A stretch of DNA of 48,969 nt, from positions 1 to 48,969 of the forward strand of contig DASPMY010000034.1 in the NCBI GenBank assembly GCA_035626815.1. Reading direction: 5' to 3'. This document shows positions 1 through 8,252 of the stretch, piece by piece. Within the stretch, counting starts at the first letter, position 1. Each line of letters begins with the position of its first letter. Under the pieces are notes generated by a model. The model saw only the letters and a list, made by a program, of their open reading frames with translations, searched no databases and was not told the DNA's origin. This DNA is from Croceibacterium_A sp035626815 (GTDB lineage: Bacteria > Pseudomonadota > Alphaproteobacteria > Sphingomonadales > Sphingomonadaceae). A program made the position numbers and the translations under genes.

Positions 1-430
1 CGATCGTCGCCAGCCGGTCGGCGCGCGCGGCGGCGATCAGCTGGCTGAAGCGCACGTCGGAGCCCTGGCGCTTCTCGGCATAAGCCTGCTCGATCATCTG
101 CGCGGTGCAGCCGAGCTCGCCGCCGAGCCCGACCGGGCTGCACGACAGCGGGCCGAAGTCGCCGACCGTCTCGAAGCTCTTGACCCGGCTGGTCCAGGCT
201 TCGTTGGCGGGGTCGTCGCTCTGGCGCAGCGCCTCGGGGATGCGGTAGCGCTCGCTCTCGTCGAGCCGCGCGCAGACGACGATCTCGCCGCCGGCCGACG
301 ACGGGCATTCGTCCTCGCCGTAGATGATCACGGTGTTGACCCGGTCGCCGGCGTCGTCCTGCGCGGCGGCGGGGGCGGGCGCGAGGCCGATGATGGTGGC
401 GGCAAGGGCGAGGAGAGCCAGGCGTTTCAT
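1..430 (-). CDS. Small secreted protein of unknown function (3' end outside the window)
   Basis: About 143 residues are visible, starting at an ATG whose complement lies at 428-430 and preceded by an AAGGAA ribosome binding site. The first 23 residues (MKRLALLALAATIIGLAPAP, then AAA) form a clear Sec signal peptide with an Ala-X-Ala type cleavage site before QDD. The mature part has a C-P-S-S-x-G-G-E-I-V-V-C-A-R stretch and further cysteines in LSCSPVGLGGELGC, which suggests a disulfide-bonded periplasmic protein. Proteins with a CP...GGEIVVCAR stretch recur in Sphingomonadales as uncharacterised secreted proteins; that is recollection, not a search result. No catalytic motif is recognised. 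The C-terminus lies beyond the left edge, so length and domain limits are unknown. Confidence 0.75.
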   Translation of the reverse strand, partial: MKRLALLALAATIIGLAPAPAAAQDDAGDRVNTVIIYGEDECPSSAGGEIVVCARLDESERYRIPEALRQSDDPANEAWTSRVKSFETVGDFGPLSCSPVGLGGELGCTAQMIEQAYAEKRQGSDVRFSQLIAAARADRLATI

Positions 431-505
431 CTCGATTTCCTTCCGGCGGAAAGCGGTCCTTCCGCGACTGCGATTGGGCGCGACCGCCCGTGAACGGTCT
501 ATGAA

Positions 506-540
506 GCGCGCGGAGGGCCCGAACCGTTCCGGCCGCGCGC
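506..540 (-). terminator. Inverted repeat downstream of coq7, weak terminator candidate
   Basis: An 8-base perfect inverted repeat (GCGCGCGG / CCGCGCGC, arms 506-513 and 533-540) encloses a 19-base loop just after the coq7 stop. On the minus strand it is followed only by TTCATAG, with no real U-tract, so it may be an mRNA 3' stabiliser or chance in GC-rich DNA. Confidence 0.25.
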
Positions 541-546
541 CGCCGG

Positions 547-1062
547 TCAAATCCGCTCCGACAGGCGGATCGCCGCGCGGCAGCCAAGCCGGATCGCGGC
601 GTTGAGCAACGGATAGGCCGGCGCGCGCTCGGCCCCGGCGGCGAGCGCGGCGGCGCGATGGGCGCGCTCGTCGGTGCGGAACCGCTCGATCAGCGCGGCG
701 AGCTCGGGGTCGTCGCCGCTGTCCTCGAGCCGCTCGAGCTGGCGGCTGTAGTGGCGGTCGATTTCCTCCTCGACCGCGGCGGTGCAGGCCATCGCCGCCT
801 CGGGCCCGATCAGCGCGGTCGCCGCGCCGAGCGCGTAGCCGGCCAAAGACCAGACCGGCTGCAGCGCGGTCGGGCGCACGCCGCGCCGCGCCATCAACGC
901 GTCGAACTCGGCCTGGTGGGCGGCTTCCTGCTCGGCCATCGCGCGGATCTCGCCCGAGTGCGGAGCGCGGTCGCCCATCACTGCCAGCTGCCCGGCGTAG
1001 ATGCGCGTGGCGCCGTATTCGCCCGCCTGGTCGACGCGGATCATCTGCGCGCGGTCGGTCAT
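547..1062 (-). CDS. coq7: Demethoxyubiquinone hydroxylase, COQ7/CAT5 family
   Basis: Hydroxylates the quinone ring of demethoxyubiquinone late in ubiquinone biosynthesis, at the inner face of the cytoplasmic membrane. The 171-residue protein shows the COQ7 di-iron signature: an iron-ligand Glu in VDQAGEYGA (E15), a first E-x-x-H at E46-H49 (EQEAAHQ), a Glu in AAVEEEIDRHY, and a second E-x-x-H in TDERAHR. A hydrophobic WSLAGYALGAATALIG stretch fits the membrane-binding helix. Length is typical of the short bacterial form. The start overlaps the dsbB stop by four bases (ATGA), so the two are probably co-translated as the tail of an envC-ctpA-dsbB-coq7 transcript. Confidence 0.93.
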   Translation of the reverse strand: MTDRAQMIRVDQAGEYGATRIYAGQLAVMGDRAPHSGEIRAMAEQEAAHQAEFDALMARRGVRPTALQPVWSLAGYALGAATALIGPEAAMACTAAVEEEIDRHYSRQLERLEDSGDDPELAALIERFRTDERAHRAAALAAGAERAPAYPLLNAAIRLGCRAAIRLSERI

Positions 1063-1529
1063 GCGCGGCGATCCTTAGCGACAAGCGCGAATATGGCCAG
1101 CGCCGAAACGGTCGAGATCGCGGCATTGAACCCCGCCAGCGAGATTCCGGCGAGCGTCCACGGCGCGACGTCGCAGCGGATCAGCGGCGCGTTCATGATC
1201 GCCTCGAGCGGGTCGCCGCCGGCATCCTGGACGCTGGTGGTGCAGGTGGTGAACCCTTCCCACCAGCCGTACTCGACGCCCGCGTGGAACCCGCCGATCA
1301 GGCCGGAGGCGAGGACCGCCAGCGCGGCCAGCGCGATCCACGCGGCCCGCGGCCGGGCCAGCGTCGAGAGCAGCGCCGGCGCCAGCGCGGCGAAGTGGGC
1401 GTAGCGCTGCCACCAGCACATCTCGCACGGGAACAGCCCGAAGCCGTATTCCGAGACGTAGGCGCCGGCGAGCAGCAGCGCCGGCACGCCCAACGCCAGC
1501 CGCTGCGCGAGCCTCAGCGCCGGAGACAT
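1059..1529 (-). CDS. dsbB: Disulfide bond formation protein B (DsbB family)
   Basis: Inner-membrane quinone reductase that reoxidises the periplasmic thiol oxidase DsbA. The protein has 156 residues and four hydrophobic segments. The first redox pair is C35-E-M-C38 at the end of the first segment, followed by WWQRY as in DsbB. The second pair is C96 and C119 in the second periplasmic loop. It lies 10 bases after the ctpA stop and overlaps coq7; pairing a quinone-using enzyme with a quinone biosynthesis gene fits. No dsbA is visible in the window. A DsbI-type partner specificity cannot be excluded. Confidence 0.9.
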   Translation of the reverse strand: MSPALRLAQRLALGVPALLLAGAYVSEYGFGLFPCEMCWWQRYAHFAALAPALLSTLARPRAAWIALAALAVLASGLIGGFHAGVEYGWWEGFTTCTTSVQDAGGDPLEAIMNAPLIRCDVAPWTLAGISLAGFNAAISTVSALAIFALVAKDRRA

Positions 1530-1539
1530 CCGGCGCCGC

Positions 1540-2889
1540 TCAGCGACGGGAGGCGACCACCCCGCCGCCGGTGCGGCGCAGGGTCCGGACCGCGTAGTCG
1601 AGCTGGAAGTCCTTGATGCCCTGCTCCTCGAGCTGCGCCGCGGTCAGCGTGAAGCGCGGATCGTCGCGCCGGTCGGCTTCGAGCGCCTCGTCCTCGAGAT
1701 CGACCTCGTTGACCAGGTGACGGCGTAAATCGCTTTCGCGCAGCGTGTATTGCGCGCGCTTGGCGAGGTCCGGATCGGACAGCTGCGGCACGCGGATGTC
1801 GGGCTCGATGCCGCCTTCCTGCACCGAGCGGCCCGATGGCGTGTAGTAACGCGCGGTGGTCAGCTTGAGCGCCGAATCGCGGGTCAGCGGCAACAGCGTC
1901 TGCACGCTGCCCTTGCCGAAGCTGCGCTCGCCCATGATCAGCGCGCGGTGCTGATCCTGCAGCGCGCCGGCGACGATCTCGCTCGCCGAAGCCGAGCCGG
2001 CATCGATCAGCACGATCATCGGCACGCCGGCGGCGACGTCGCCGCGGAACACGCTCTCGGCTTCGTAGAAGATCGTATCGCGCCGGTTGCGGCCGCGCTG
2101 CGAGACGATCTGCCCTTCGGTCAGGAACAAGTCGCTGAGCGCCACCGCCTCGTCGAGCGAGCCGCCGGGGTTCTTGCGCAAGTCCAGCACCAGGCCGGAA
2201 ATCCGCCCGCCGGCATCGCGCCGCAGCGCGGCCAGCGCCTCGTTGACGTCGCTGCCGACATCGCGGCTGAACTCGTTGACGCTGATCACGCCGACGCGCC
2301 CCTCGTGCAGCTCCCAGGTGACCGGCTCGAGCTCGATCACCCCGCGCGTGACGGTGACGTCGAACGCCTCCTCGCGGCCCGCGCGCACGATCGACAGCTC
2401 GATCGGGCTGCCGGCCGGGCCGCGCATCTGCTTGACCGCCTCGTCGAGCTCGAGCCCGTAGATCAGCTTGCCGTCGATATGGGTGATGTAGTCGCCGGCC
2501 TTGATCCCGGCCTTGTCCGCCGGGCTGCCCTTGAACGGCGAGACGACCTTGACCACGCCCTCGTCCATCTGCACCGAGATGCCGAGACCCTGGTAGTTGC
2601 CGTCGATCATCGTCTCGAGCCGCTCGAGCGCGGCGCCGTCGAGATAGGCCGAGTGCGGATCGAGCGCGGCGAGCATACCGTCGATCGCCCCGCGCACCAG
2701 CACCTCGTCGTCGACCGGCTCGACGTAGCTCGTCTTGATCCGCTGGTAGGTCGCGAACAGCTTGGCGAACTCGGGCGAGCTGCGGCTCTCGACTTGGGCG
2801 AACACGGCGGTGGTGGCCGGGAGCAGCGCGACCGCGGTGAGCAGGGCGGCGGCGCGCACGGGCCCGGCGATCTTGGGGGCAAGGTTCAT
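1540..2889 (-). CDS. ctpA: S41-family carboxy-terminal processing peptidase (CtpA type)
   Basis: Periplasmic serine protease of the Ctp/Prc family (449 residues). In order: an N-terminal signal or anchor sequence (residues 8-31), a helical region, a PDZ domain at about residues 100-170 (LGISVQMDEG... KAGIKAGDYITHIDG) for substrate C-termini, and the catalytic S41 domain. The active-site stretch GSASASEI has its likely nucleophile at S301, with the general base at K326 in FGKGSVQ, matching the usual 25-residue spacing of Ser-Lys dyads. It sits 78 bases downstream of the EnvC-like gene, a pairing common in Alphaproteobacteria, so a role in cell-wall enzyme turnover is a reasonable inference. 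Confidence 0.92.
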   Translation of the reverse strand: MNLAPKIAGPVRAAALLTAVALLPATTAVFAQVESRSSPEFAKLFATYQRIKTSYVEPVDDEVLVRGAIDGMLAALDPHSAYLDGAALERLETMIDGNYQGLGISVQMDEGVVKVVSPFKGSPADKAGIKAGDYITHIDGKLIYGLELDEAVKQMRGPAGSPIELSIVRAGREEAFDVTVTRGVIELEPVTWELHEGRVGVISVNEFSRDVGSDVNEALAALRRDAGGRISGLVLDLRKNPGGSLDEAVALSDLFLTEGQIVSQRGRNRRDTIFYEAESVFRGDVAAGVPMIVLIDAGSASASEIVAGALQDQHRALIMGERSFGKGSVQTLLPLTRDSALKLTTARYYTPSGRSVQEGGIEPDIRVPQLSDPDLAKRAQYTLRESDLRRHLVNEVDLEDEALEADRRDDPRFTLTAAQLEEQGIKDFQLDYAVRTLRRTGGGVVASRR

Positions 2890-2967
2890 GAATCGGGATC
2901 CTCGGATTTCGCGCCAGTGTATCGCGCCGGTGGGCTTAACGCCAGATTAGGCGACGAAACCCGGATT

Positions 2968-4182
2968 CTAGCCGACGAAGCGCAGCGGGTTGACCGGTTC
3001 GCCTTCGCGTCGCAGCTCGAGCGTCACTTCCGGGCTGGCCTGCGCGGCGATGCCGAGCGGGCCGCCGGCGACCAGCTCCTCGCCGACCGCGACGTCGGTA
3101 CGGGCGAGCCCGGTGACGAGGCTGGTCCAGCCGCCGGGATGCTCGATGATGACGATCCGGCCGTAGCCGCGATAGGGCCCGGCGAAAGCGACACGGCCCG
3201 CTGCCGGGGCGACCACTTGCGCGCCCGGACGCGGCGCCAGCGTCAGCCCGCGGCTTTCGGTCGCGCCCTCGCCGGTGCCGAACCCGGCGACGGTGCGCCC
3301 GGCGACCGGGAGCAGGTAGGGCGCGGGCGGCGCGGTGGCGGACGGCTCGGGCACCGCCGGCTCGGGCAGCGCGGCGAGCCCCGGTTCCTCCGGCCGCGCC
3401 GGGCGCATCACCGGACCGGGCAGGGCCGCGAGGCGGGCGCGCAGCGTCCCCGCGCGGTCGAGCTCGGCGACGAGCGAATCGAGGTCGCGCGCCTGCTCGG
3501 CCAGTGCCAGCGCGCGCTCGGCCTCGCGCGCGGCGGCGCCGCCGGCCGCGCGCGAGGCGAGCCGCTGGCGGCTTTCGAGCGCGGCCAGCTCGCGCCGCCG
3601 CTCGGCGAGACGCGTCTGCTCGGCGCGCAGCTGCCCGGCCGCGGCCAGCGCTGCGGCGCGCAACGCCCGGCTGCGGGAAAGGCGCGCGCGCAGCCCGGCG
3701 GTGCGGGCCTGGATCTGCGGCACTGCGCTGTCGAGCATCGCCCGCAGGTGAACCAGGTCCTCGACCGAGCCCGGCCGCAGCACCGCCAGCGCGACCGGGC
3801 GGCGCGAGAACTGCTGCAGCGCCCCGGTGAGGTGGATCACCGGCTGCTGCTCGCGGCCGAGACTTTCCCGCAAGGCGGCCAGCTCGCGCGTCGCTAGCGA
3901 CAGCCTCGCCTCGGCCGCGGCGCTGCCGGCCTCGGCTTGCTGGATGCGGGCGGCGAGCGCGGCGGCCTGGCGCGCGGTGCGCTCGGCGGCGTCGCGCGTC
4001 GCGGCCGCCTCGCGCTCGAGCCGCGCGCTGCGCGTCTCGGCCGCCTCGCTCTCGGCCAGCGCCCGGCGCAAGGCGGCGCGGGTTTCGGCCGGCCCCTCGC
4101 TGCGCAAGGCCACGGCGCTGGCCGACAGCCAGGCGAGCGACAGCGACGCGGCCGCGAGGATCAGGGCGAGCGGCTTCCTCAC
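2968..4182 (-). CDS. envC: EnvC-like murein hydrolase activator with degenerate LytM domain
   Basis: 404 residues from a GTG start at 4180-4182, just after the rlmH stop; this start places a signal peptide (RKPLALILAAASLSLAWLSA) at the N-terminus. A long Ala/Glu/Arg-rich coiled coil (about residues 30-240) and a Pro-rich linker lead to a C-terminal LytM/M23 fold. The domain keeps the fold pattern (VVAPAAGRVAFAG... YGRIVIIEH) but lacks the zinc ligands: the usual H-x-x-x-D region reads RGLTLAPRPG and the H-x-H position reads TLELR. Loss of metal ligands is the hallmark of EnvC-type activators of amidases rather than active peptidases. It probably acts at the septum with a LytC-type amidase encoded elsewhere. 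Confidence 0.85.
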   Translation of the reverse strand: MRKPLALILAAASLSLAWLSASAVALRSEGPAETRAALRRALAESEAAETRSARLEREAAATRDAAERTARQAAALAARIQQAEAGSAAAEARLSLATRELAALRESLGREQQPVIHLTGALQQFSRRPVALAVLRPGSVEDLVHLRAMLDSAVPQIQARTAGLRARLSRSRALRAAALAAAGQLRAEQTRLAERRRELAALESRQRLASRAAGGAAAREAERALALAEQARDLDSLVAELDRAGTLRARLAALPGPVMRPARPEEPGLAALPEPAVPEPSATAPPAPYLLPVAGRTVAGFGTGEGATESRGLTLAPRPGAQVVAPAAGRVAFAGPYRGYGRIVIIEHPGGWTSLVTGLARTDVAVGEELVAGGPLGIAAQASPEVTLELRREGEPVNPLRFVG

Positions 4183-4186
4183 CCGG

Positions 4187-4609
4187 CTACCCTGCCCGAT
4201 GATAGGGATGGCCGGCAAGCAGGCTGGTCGCGCGGAACAGCTGCTCGAGAAGCATCGCCCGGGCGAGCAGGTGCGGCCAGGTGGCGTGACCGAACGACAG
4301 CAGCCGGTCGGCGCCGTCGCGGTCGGCGCGCGAATGGCCGTCCGCCGCACCGATCAGGAAGCGCGTCTCGCGCATCCCGTGGTCGCGCCACGTGGCCAGC
4401 AGGTCGGCGAATTCGACCGACGACAACGCATCGCCGCGCTCGTCGAGCAGCACGGTGCGGAATGGGGCCTGGGGTTCGGGAATGCGCCCGCCGGAGTCGG
4501 GCAGCTCGGTCAGCTTCAGCGGCCAGGCGATGCGCCTGGCGTAGCGCGCCACCAGCTCCGCCTCGGGCGAGCGGCCGATCTTGCCGCGGGCGATGACGTG
4601 AAGCAGCAT
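4187..4609 (-). CDS. rlmH: 23S rRNA (pseudouridine1915-N3)-methyltransferase RlmH
   Basis: SPOUT-class methyltransferase that modifies pseudouridine 1915 in helix 69 of 23S rRNA on assembled 70S ribosomes. The 140-residue length is close to that of other RlmH proteins. The S-adenosylmethionine site shows as FLIGAADGHS (the family usually has GGADG), followed by LSFGHATWPHLLARAMLLEQLFRA and the C-terminal HPYHRAG tail, all family landmarks. It lies downstream of rsfS and just upstream of the envC-like gene, the usual alphaproteobacterial order. Confidence 0.95.
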   Translation of the reverse strand: MLLHVIARGKIGRSPEAELVARYARRIAWPLKLTELPDSGGRIPEPQAPFRTVLLDERGDALSSVEFADLLATWRDHGMRETRFLIGAADGHSRADRDGADRLLSFGHATWPHLLARAMLLEQLFRATSLLAGHPYHRAG

Positions 4610-4684
4610 GGCCTCCGTCTTATAGACGATTGGGAGTCCCCGCGAGGAGCGGGTGAGCGCAATCCGTCCGGCATGAGGCCCGAG

Positions 4685-4704
4685 GCCCCTGCCGGCGCAG
4701 GGGC
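4685..4704 (-). terminator. Hairpin between rsfS and rlmH
   Basis: A perfect 8-base stem (GCCCCTGC / GCAGGGGC) with a 4-base loop lies just downstream of the rsfS stop. No T-run follows on the minus strand, so intrinsic termination is doubtful; it may be an mRNA-stability hairpin within one operon. Confidence 0.25.
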
Positions 4705-4715
4705 TCGCGCTGTGC

Positions 4716-5087
4716 TCAGGCCCGGCCGCCGGCAGCGGCGGCTTCGTCGCCGAAGCCCCACATCCGCTCGAGGTTGTAGAAGCTGCGCACTTCGGGGCGG
4801 AACAGGTGAACGACGACGTCGCCGGCGTCGATCAGCACCCAGTCGGCCGCGGGCAGCCCTTCGATCCGGGGGCTGCCATGGCCTTCCTTCTTGAGCCGCT
4901 CGGCCAGATGGGTGGCGATCGCGGCGACCTGACGCGTCGAGCGCCCGGAGGCGATGACCATGTGGTCGGCGATGCTCGACTTGCCCTCGAGCGGGATCGA
5001 GACGACGTCCTGCGCCTGGTCCTCGTCGAGCTGGTCGAGGACCATGTCGTGGAGCGCGGCGGCTACGGTTGCGGACTTGCTGGGCAT
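4716..5087 (-). CDS. rsfS: Ribosome silencing factor RsfS (DUF143)
   Basis: Binds ribosomal protein L14 on the 50S subunit and blocks subunit joining when nutrients are short. The 123-residue form starts at MPSKSATVAAALHDMVL (ATG at 5085-5087); upstream in-frame residues are Arg/Pro-rich and not family-like. Landmarks are ADHMVIASGRSTRQVAAIA, the WVLIDAGDVVVHLFRPEVRSFYNLERMW block and the acidic C-terminus. The gene order nadD-rsfS-rlmH is widespread in bacteria. Confidence 0.95.
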   Translation of the reverse strand: MPSKSATVAAALHDMVLDQLDEDQAQDVVSIPLEGKSSIADHMVIASGRSTRQVAAIATHLAERLKKEGHGSPRIEGLPAADWVLIDAGDVVVHLFRPEVRSFYNLERMWGFGDEAAAAGGRA

Positions 5088-5113
5088 GTCAGTCAGGGAG
5101 ACGATGGTCGAAG

Positions 5114-5131
5114 GGCCGGATCGTTCCGGCC
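5114..5131 (-). terminator. Hairpin in the nadD-rsfS gap
   Basis: A perfect 7-base stem (GGCCGGA / TCCGGCC) with a 4-base loop lies in the 126-base nadD-rsfS spacer. Only CTTCG follows on the minus strand. It could tune read-through into rsfS, but intrinsic termination is not strongly supported. Confidence 0.3.
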
Positions 5132-5213
5132 GGGCTTGCGCCTGGTGCGTCGTTATGGGTCGTGCTCCTGTGTACGGGAATGGACGAGAGAAGAGGCACG
5201 AGCGCGCCACGCA

Positions 5214-5879
5214 TCATGCGTCGCTACCTCGGGCCGGCTCGTGGATGAGGGAATGCGTCACCCCGTCTCTGGGCGGCGGTCCGGCGAAGCGGCGGGCCCA
5301 GTCGGAATCCGCGCGGCGCAGTTCGGTGGCCGAGCGCGGATCGGGGTCGAAACGCAGTTCAATCAGCGCGGGTGCGCTCCATTCGTCCCGGTTGCGGAAC
5401 TCGGCAGCGGTCAACCGGTAACGCCGCAGCCAGGCCATCGCGGGGCTCGCGAGGGCGTCGTCATCATAGCCGGGGCGGGCTATCGCCGCAATCGGCATTT
5501 CCCCGGCGATCTCGCGCCAGTCCTTCCACAAGTGGAACTGGGCGAGGTTGTCCGCACCCATCAGCCACACGAACCGGCGGCGCGGGAAGCGGCGCTTGAG
5601 CGCGCGCAGCGTGTCGATCGTGTAGCGGGTGCCGAGCTCGCGCTCGATCGCGGTGACCTTGATCGGCGCGCGCCTCGCCGCCTCCTGCGCCGAGCGCACG
5701 CGCGCCGCGAGCGGCGCCATCCCGGCTTTCGGCTTGAGCGGGTTGCCGGACGAGACCAGCCACCAGGCCTCGGCGAGGCCGAGCGCGTCGATCGCGCACA
5801 GGGTGATCGCGCGGTGCGCGCCGTGCGCGGGGTTGAAGCTGCCGCCGAGCAGGCCCGTGAGCGTGCCGGTCCGCGTCAC
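5214..5879 (-). CDS. nadD: Nicotinate-nucleotide adenylyltransferase
   Basis: Adenylates nicotinate mononucleotide to deamido-NAD in NAD biosynthesis. 221 residues from a GTG start (5877-5879) that overlaps the stop of the upstream aldo/keto reductase by four bases. The nucleotidyltransferase signature is GLLGGSFNPAHGAHR (the family usually has FNPPHxGH). Further landmarks are SSGNPLKPKAG, WLMGADNLAQFHLWKDWREI, and a C-terminal PRSATELRR replacing the usual I-S-S-T-x-I-R motif. The overlap suggests translational coupling to the oxidoreductase, an uncommon partner for nadD. Confidence 0.93.
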   Translation of the reverse strand: MTRTGTLTGLLGGSFNPAHGAHRAITLCAIDALGLAEAWWLVSSGNPLKPKAGMAPLAARVRSAQEAARRAPIKVTAIERELGTRYTIDTLRALKRRFPRRRFVWLMGADNLAQFHLWKDWREIAGEMPIAAIARPGYDDDALASPAMAWLRRYRLTAAEFRNRDEWSAPALIELRFDPDPRSATELRRADSDWARRFAGPPPRDGVTHSLIHEPARGSDA

Positions 5880-6928
5880 CGGGGCCGGCGGCGCTCGGAA
5901 ATCTTGCCGGTGACGTAGCCGCCCTGCACCTCGAACATCCAGCCCGGATACTCGCGCGGCAAGGCGCTGAGGCGGCCGAGCTCGGCCAGCTCCTCGCCGC
6001 CCAGCTCGACGTCGCACGAAGCGAGGTTGTCGGCGAGCTGGTCGGCGCGCTTGGCCCCGACGATCACGGTGGAGACCACCGGCTGGTAGAGCAGCCAGGC
6101 GAGCGCGATTTGCGCGACCGAGACGCCGCGCTGGTCGGCCATGCCCCGCATCGCCTCGACCAACGGTGCGGCGCGGCCGAGGTCGACGGGCGGGAAATCG
6201 AAGTTGGCGCGGCGGCCCTCGCCGGACGCGCCGCCCTCGGTGAAGTCGTACTTGCCGCTGAGCAGCCCGCCGGCAAGCGGCGACCACACCATCAGGCCGA
6301 GCCCTTCGGACAGCAGCATCGGGGCGAGCTCGCGCTCGAGCTCGCGCCCGGCGACAGTGTAATAGGCCTGCAGCGAGACGAACTTCGACAAGCCGCGACG
6401 CTCGCTGATGCCGAGCGCCTTGACGATCTGCCACGCGGCCCAGTTCGACACCCCGACATAGCGCGCGCGGCCCGACCGGACGATGTCGTTCAAGGCTTCG
6501 AGCGCCTCCTCCATCGGGGTGACCGGATCCCAGCCGTGGATCTGGTACAAGTCCACGTGGTCGAGCTGCAGCCGGGCGAGGCTGGCGTCGATCTGGTCGA
6601 GCAGGTGCTTGCGCCCGGTGCCCGAATCGTTGCGGCCTTCGCCCATCGCGCCCATCGCCTTGGTCGCGACGACCACCTCCGAGCGCCTGACCCCGAGCGC
6701 CTTGAGCGCGCCGCCGACGAATTCCTCGGACTGCCCGGTGGTATAGACGTTGGCGGTGTCGATCATGTTGATCCCGCCGTCGAGCGCCTGCTTGACCAGC
6801 GCGGTCGAAGCGTCCTGATCGAGCCCGTGGATCTGGCCGAAGCGCCCCGGGTTGGTGCCGAAGGTCATCGCCCCCAGGCACAGCTCGGAAACGACGAGGC
6901 CGGTGTTGCCGAGTGTGTTGTAGCGCAT
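5876..6928 (-). CDS. Aldo/keto reductase
   Basis: NADPH-dependent oxidoreductase with an AKR TIM-barrel (350 residues). The catalytic tetrad is visible: D57 and Y62 in DTANVY, K90 in VVVATK and H131 in LYQIHGW. The NADP-binding end shows GVSNWAAWQIVKA and the C-terminal VIVGAKRADQLADNL. The closest general type is the YajO / voltage-gated-channel-beta group acting on small aldehydes; the substrate cannot be read from sequence. It lies between proA and nadD, genes that are normally direct neighbours, and its stop overlaps the nadD start, so it looks like an insertion that kept the operon running. Confidence 0.9.
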   Translation of the reverse strand: MRYNTLGNTGLVVSELCLGAMTFGTNPGRFGQIHGLDQDASTALVKQALDGGINMIDTANVYTTGQSEEFVGGALKALGVRRSEVVVATKAMGAMGEGRNDSGTGRKHLLDQIDASLARLQLDHVDLYQIHGWDPVTPMEEALEALNDIVRSGRARYVGVSNWAAWQIVKALGISERRGLSKFVSLQAYYTVAGRELERELAPMLLSEGLGLMVWSPLAGGLLSGKYDFTEGGASGEGRRANFDFPPVDLGRAAPLVEAMRGMADQRGVSVAQIALAWLLYQPVVSTVIVGAKRADQLADNLASCDVELGGEELAELGRLSALPREYPGWMFEVQGGYVTGKISERRRPR

Positions 6929-6977
6929 CGGGGGCCCTCCTGTGGGCGGCCGCTCTAGCCGCGCTGGAGGCCGCGCA

Positions 6978-8252
6978 TCAAGGCCGCGCTTCGCCGTGGC
7001 CGCGGACCTGCCACTTGTAGGTCGTCAGCCCTTCGAGCGCGACCGGCCCGCGCGCGTGGAGGCGGCCGGTGGCGATGCCGATCTCGGCGCCGAGCCCGAA
7101 CTCGCCGCCGTCGGCGAACTGGGTCGAGGCGTTGACCATCACGATCGCGCTGTCGACTTGGGCGAGGAACCGCTCCGCCGCCTCGGTGTCCTCGGTGACG
7201 ATCGCGTCCGTGTGGTTCGACGAGTGGCGGTCGATGTGCGCCATGGCCGCCTCGAGCCCGTCGACCACCGCGACCGCCAGGATCGCGTCGAGGTACTCGC
7301 AATCCCAGTCGTTGGCGCTGGCCGGCTTGATGCGAGGATCGATCGCCTGCGCCCGGGCATCGCCGCGCAACTCGCAGCCGGCGTCGAGCAGCGCGTCGAC
7401 CACTTGGTGGCAGGCGGGGAAGCTGGCGTCGAGCAGCAGCGTCTCCATCGCCCCGCAGATGCCGGTGCGGCGCATCTTGGCGTTGAGCGCGAGCCGGGTC
7501 GCCATCTCCGGCTCGGCCGCCGCATGGACGTAGGTATGGCAGATGCCGTCGAGGTGGGCGAGGACGGGCACGCGCGCATCGTTCTGCACCCGCTCGACAA
7601 GGCCCTTACCGCCGCGCGGGATGATCATGTCGATCAGGCCCTGGGCGCGCAGCATCGCCCCGACGGCCTCACGGTCCTGGGTCGGCATCAGCTGGACGGC
7701 CTCGGCCGGAACCCCCTGCGCCGCCAGCCCTTCGGCCAGCGCCGCATGGATCGCGCGGTTCGAATGGACCGCCTCGCTGCCGCCGCGCAGCAGCACCGCG
7801 TTGCCGCTCCTGAGGCACAGCGCGGCGGCGTCGGCGGTGACGTTGGGCCGGCTTTCGTAGATGATCCCGATCAGGCCGATCGGGATGCGGATGCGGCTCA
7901 GCTCGAGCCCGCTCGGGGCCACGCTGCGGTCGATCACCTCGCCGACCGGATCGGGCAGCGCGGCGACCGCCTCGACCGCCGCGGCGATCGCCTCGAGCCG
8001 CGCCTCGTCGAGCCGCAGCCGGTCGAGCATCGCGCCCGACAGCCCGTTGGCCTCGCCCGCGGCGATGTCGCGCGCGTTGGCCGCGATGATCCGCGCCGCC
8101 TGGCGGCGCAGCTCCGCCGCCGCGGAGCGCAGCGCCGCGGCCTTGCCGGCATCTCCGAGCCGCGCCAGCTTGCGCTGCGCCGCGCGCCCGGCGCGGGCCA
8201 GCCCGGCGACGAACGCGTCGTGATCGGAAACGGGCTTCGGCTGCGTCGACAT
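6978..8252 (-). CDS. proA: Glutamate-5-semialdehyde dehydrogenase (gamma-glutamyl phosphate reductase)
   Basis: Reduces gamma-glutamyl phosphate with NADPH, the second step of proline biosynthesis, in the cytoplasm. The 424-residue aldehyde-dehydrogenase fold shows the ProA blocks IPIGLIGIIYESRPNVTADAA (in two parts), CLRSGNAVLLRGG, IIPRGGKGLV and the active-site C266 in RRTGICGAMETLLLD. The C-terminal TTYKWQVRGHGEARP is typical. No proB is present in the window. It is the first gene of the minus-strand run, so its promoter should lie in the divergent spacer upstream. Confidence 0.95.
   Translation of the reverse strand: MSTQPKPVSDHDAFVAGLARAGRAAQRKLARLGDAGKAAALRSAAAELRRQAARIIAANARDIAAGEANGLSGAMLDRLRLDEARLEAIAAAVEAVAALPDPVGEVIDRSVAPSGLELSRIRIPIGLIGIIYESRPNVTADAAALCLRSGNAVLLRGGSEAVHSNRAIHAALAEGLAAQGVPAEAVQLMPTQDREAVGAMLRAQGLIDMIIPRGGKGLVERVQNDARVPVLAHLDGICHTYVHAAAEPEMATRLALNAKMRRTGICGAMETLLLDASFPACHQVVDALLDAGCELRGDARAQAIDPRIKPASANDWDCEYLDAILAVAVVDGLEAAMAHIDRHSSNHTDAIVTEDTEAAERFLAQVDSAIVMVNASTQFADGGEFGLGAEIGIATGRLHARGPVALEGLTTYKWQVRGHGEARP

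Noticed and set aside
1750..3897. A 715-residue open frame antisense to ctpA and the envC-like gene
   Set aside because: Low-complexity Arg/Ala/Gly sequence without motifs, opposite two well-recognised genes.
4387..4396. GCCACGTGGC as a possible parS site
   Set aside because: It has the CACGTG core but lacks the flanking TGTT/AACA bases, and it lies inside rlmH far from parAB. Other isolated CACGTG cores, such as 6554-6559, were rejected for the same reason.
5880..6881. A fused reading of nadD with an upstream 330-residue extension
   Set aside because: The extension is the shadow frame of the aldo/keto reductase. The GTG at 5877-5879, overlapping its stop, gives a normal 221-residue NadD.
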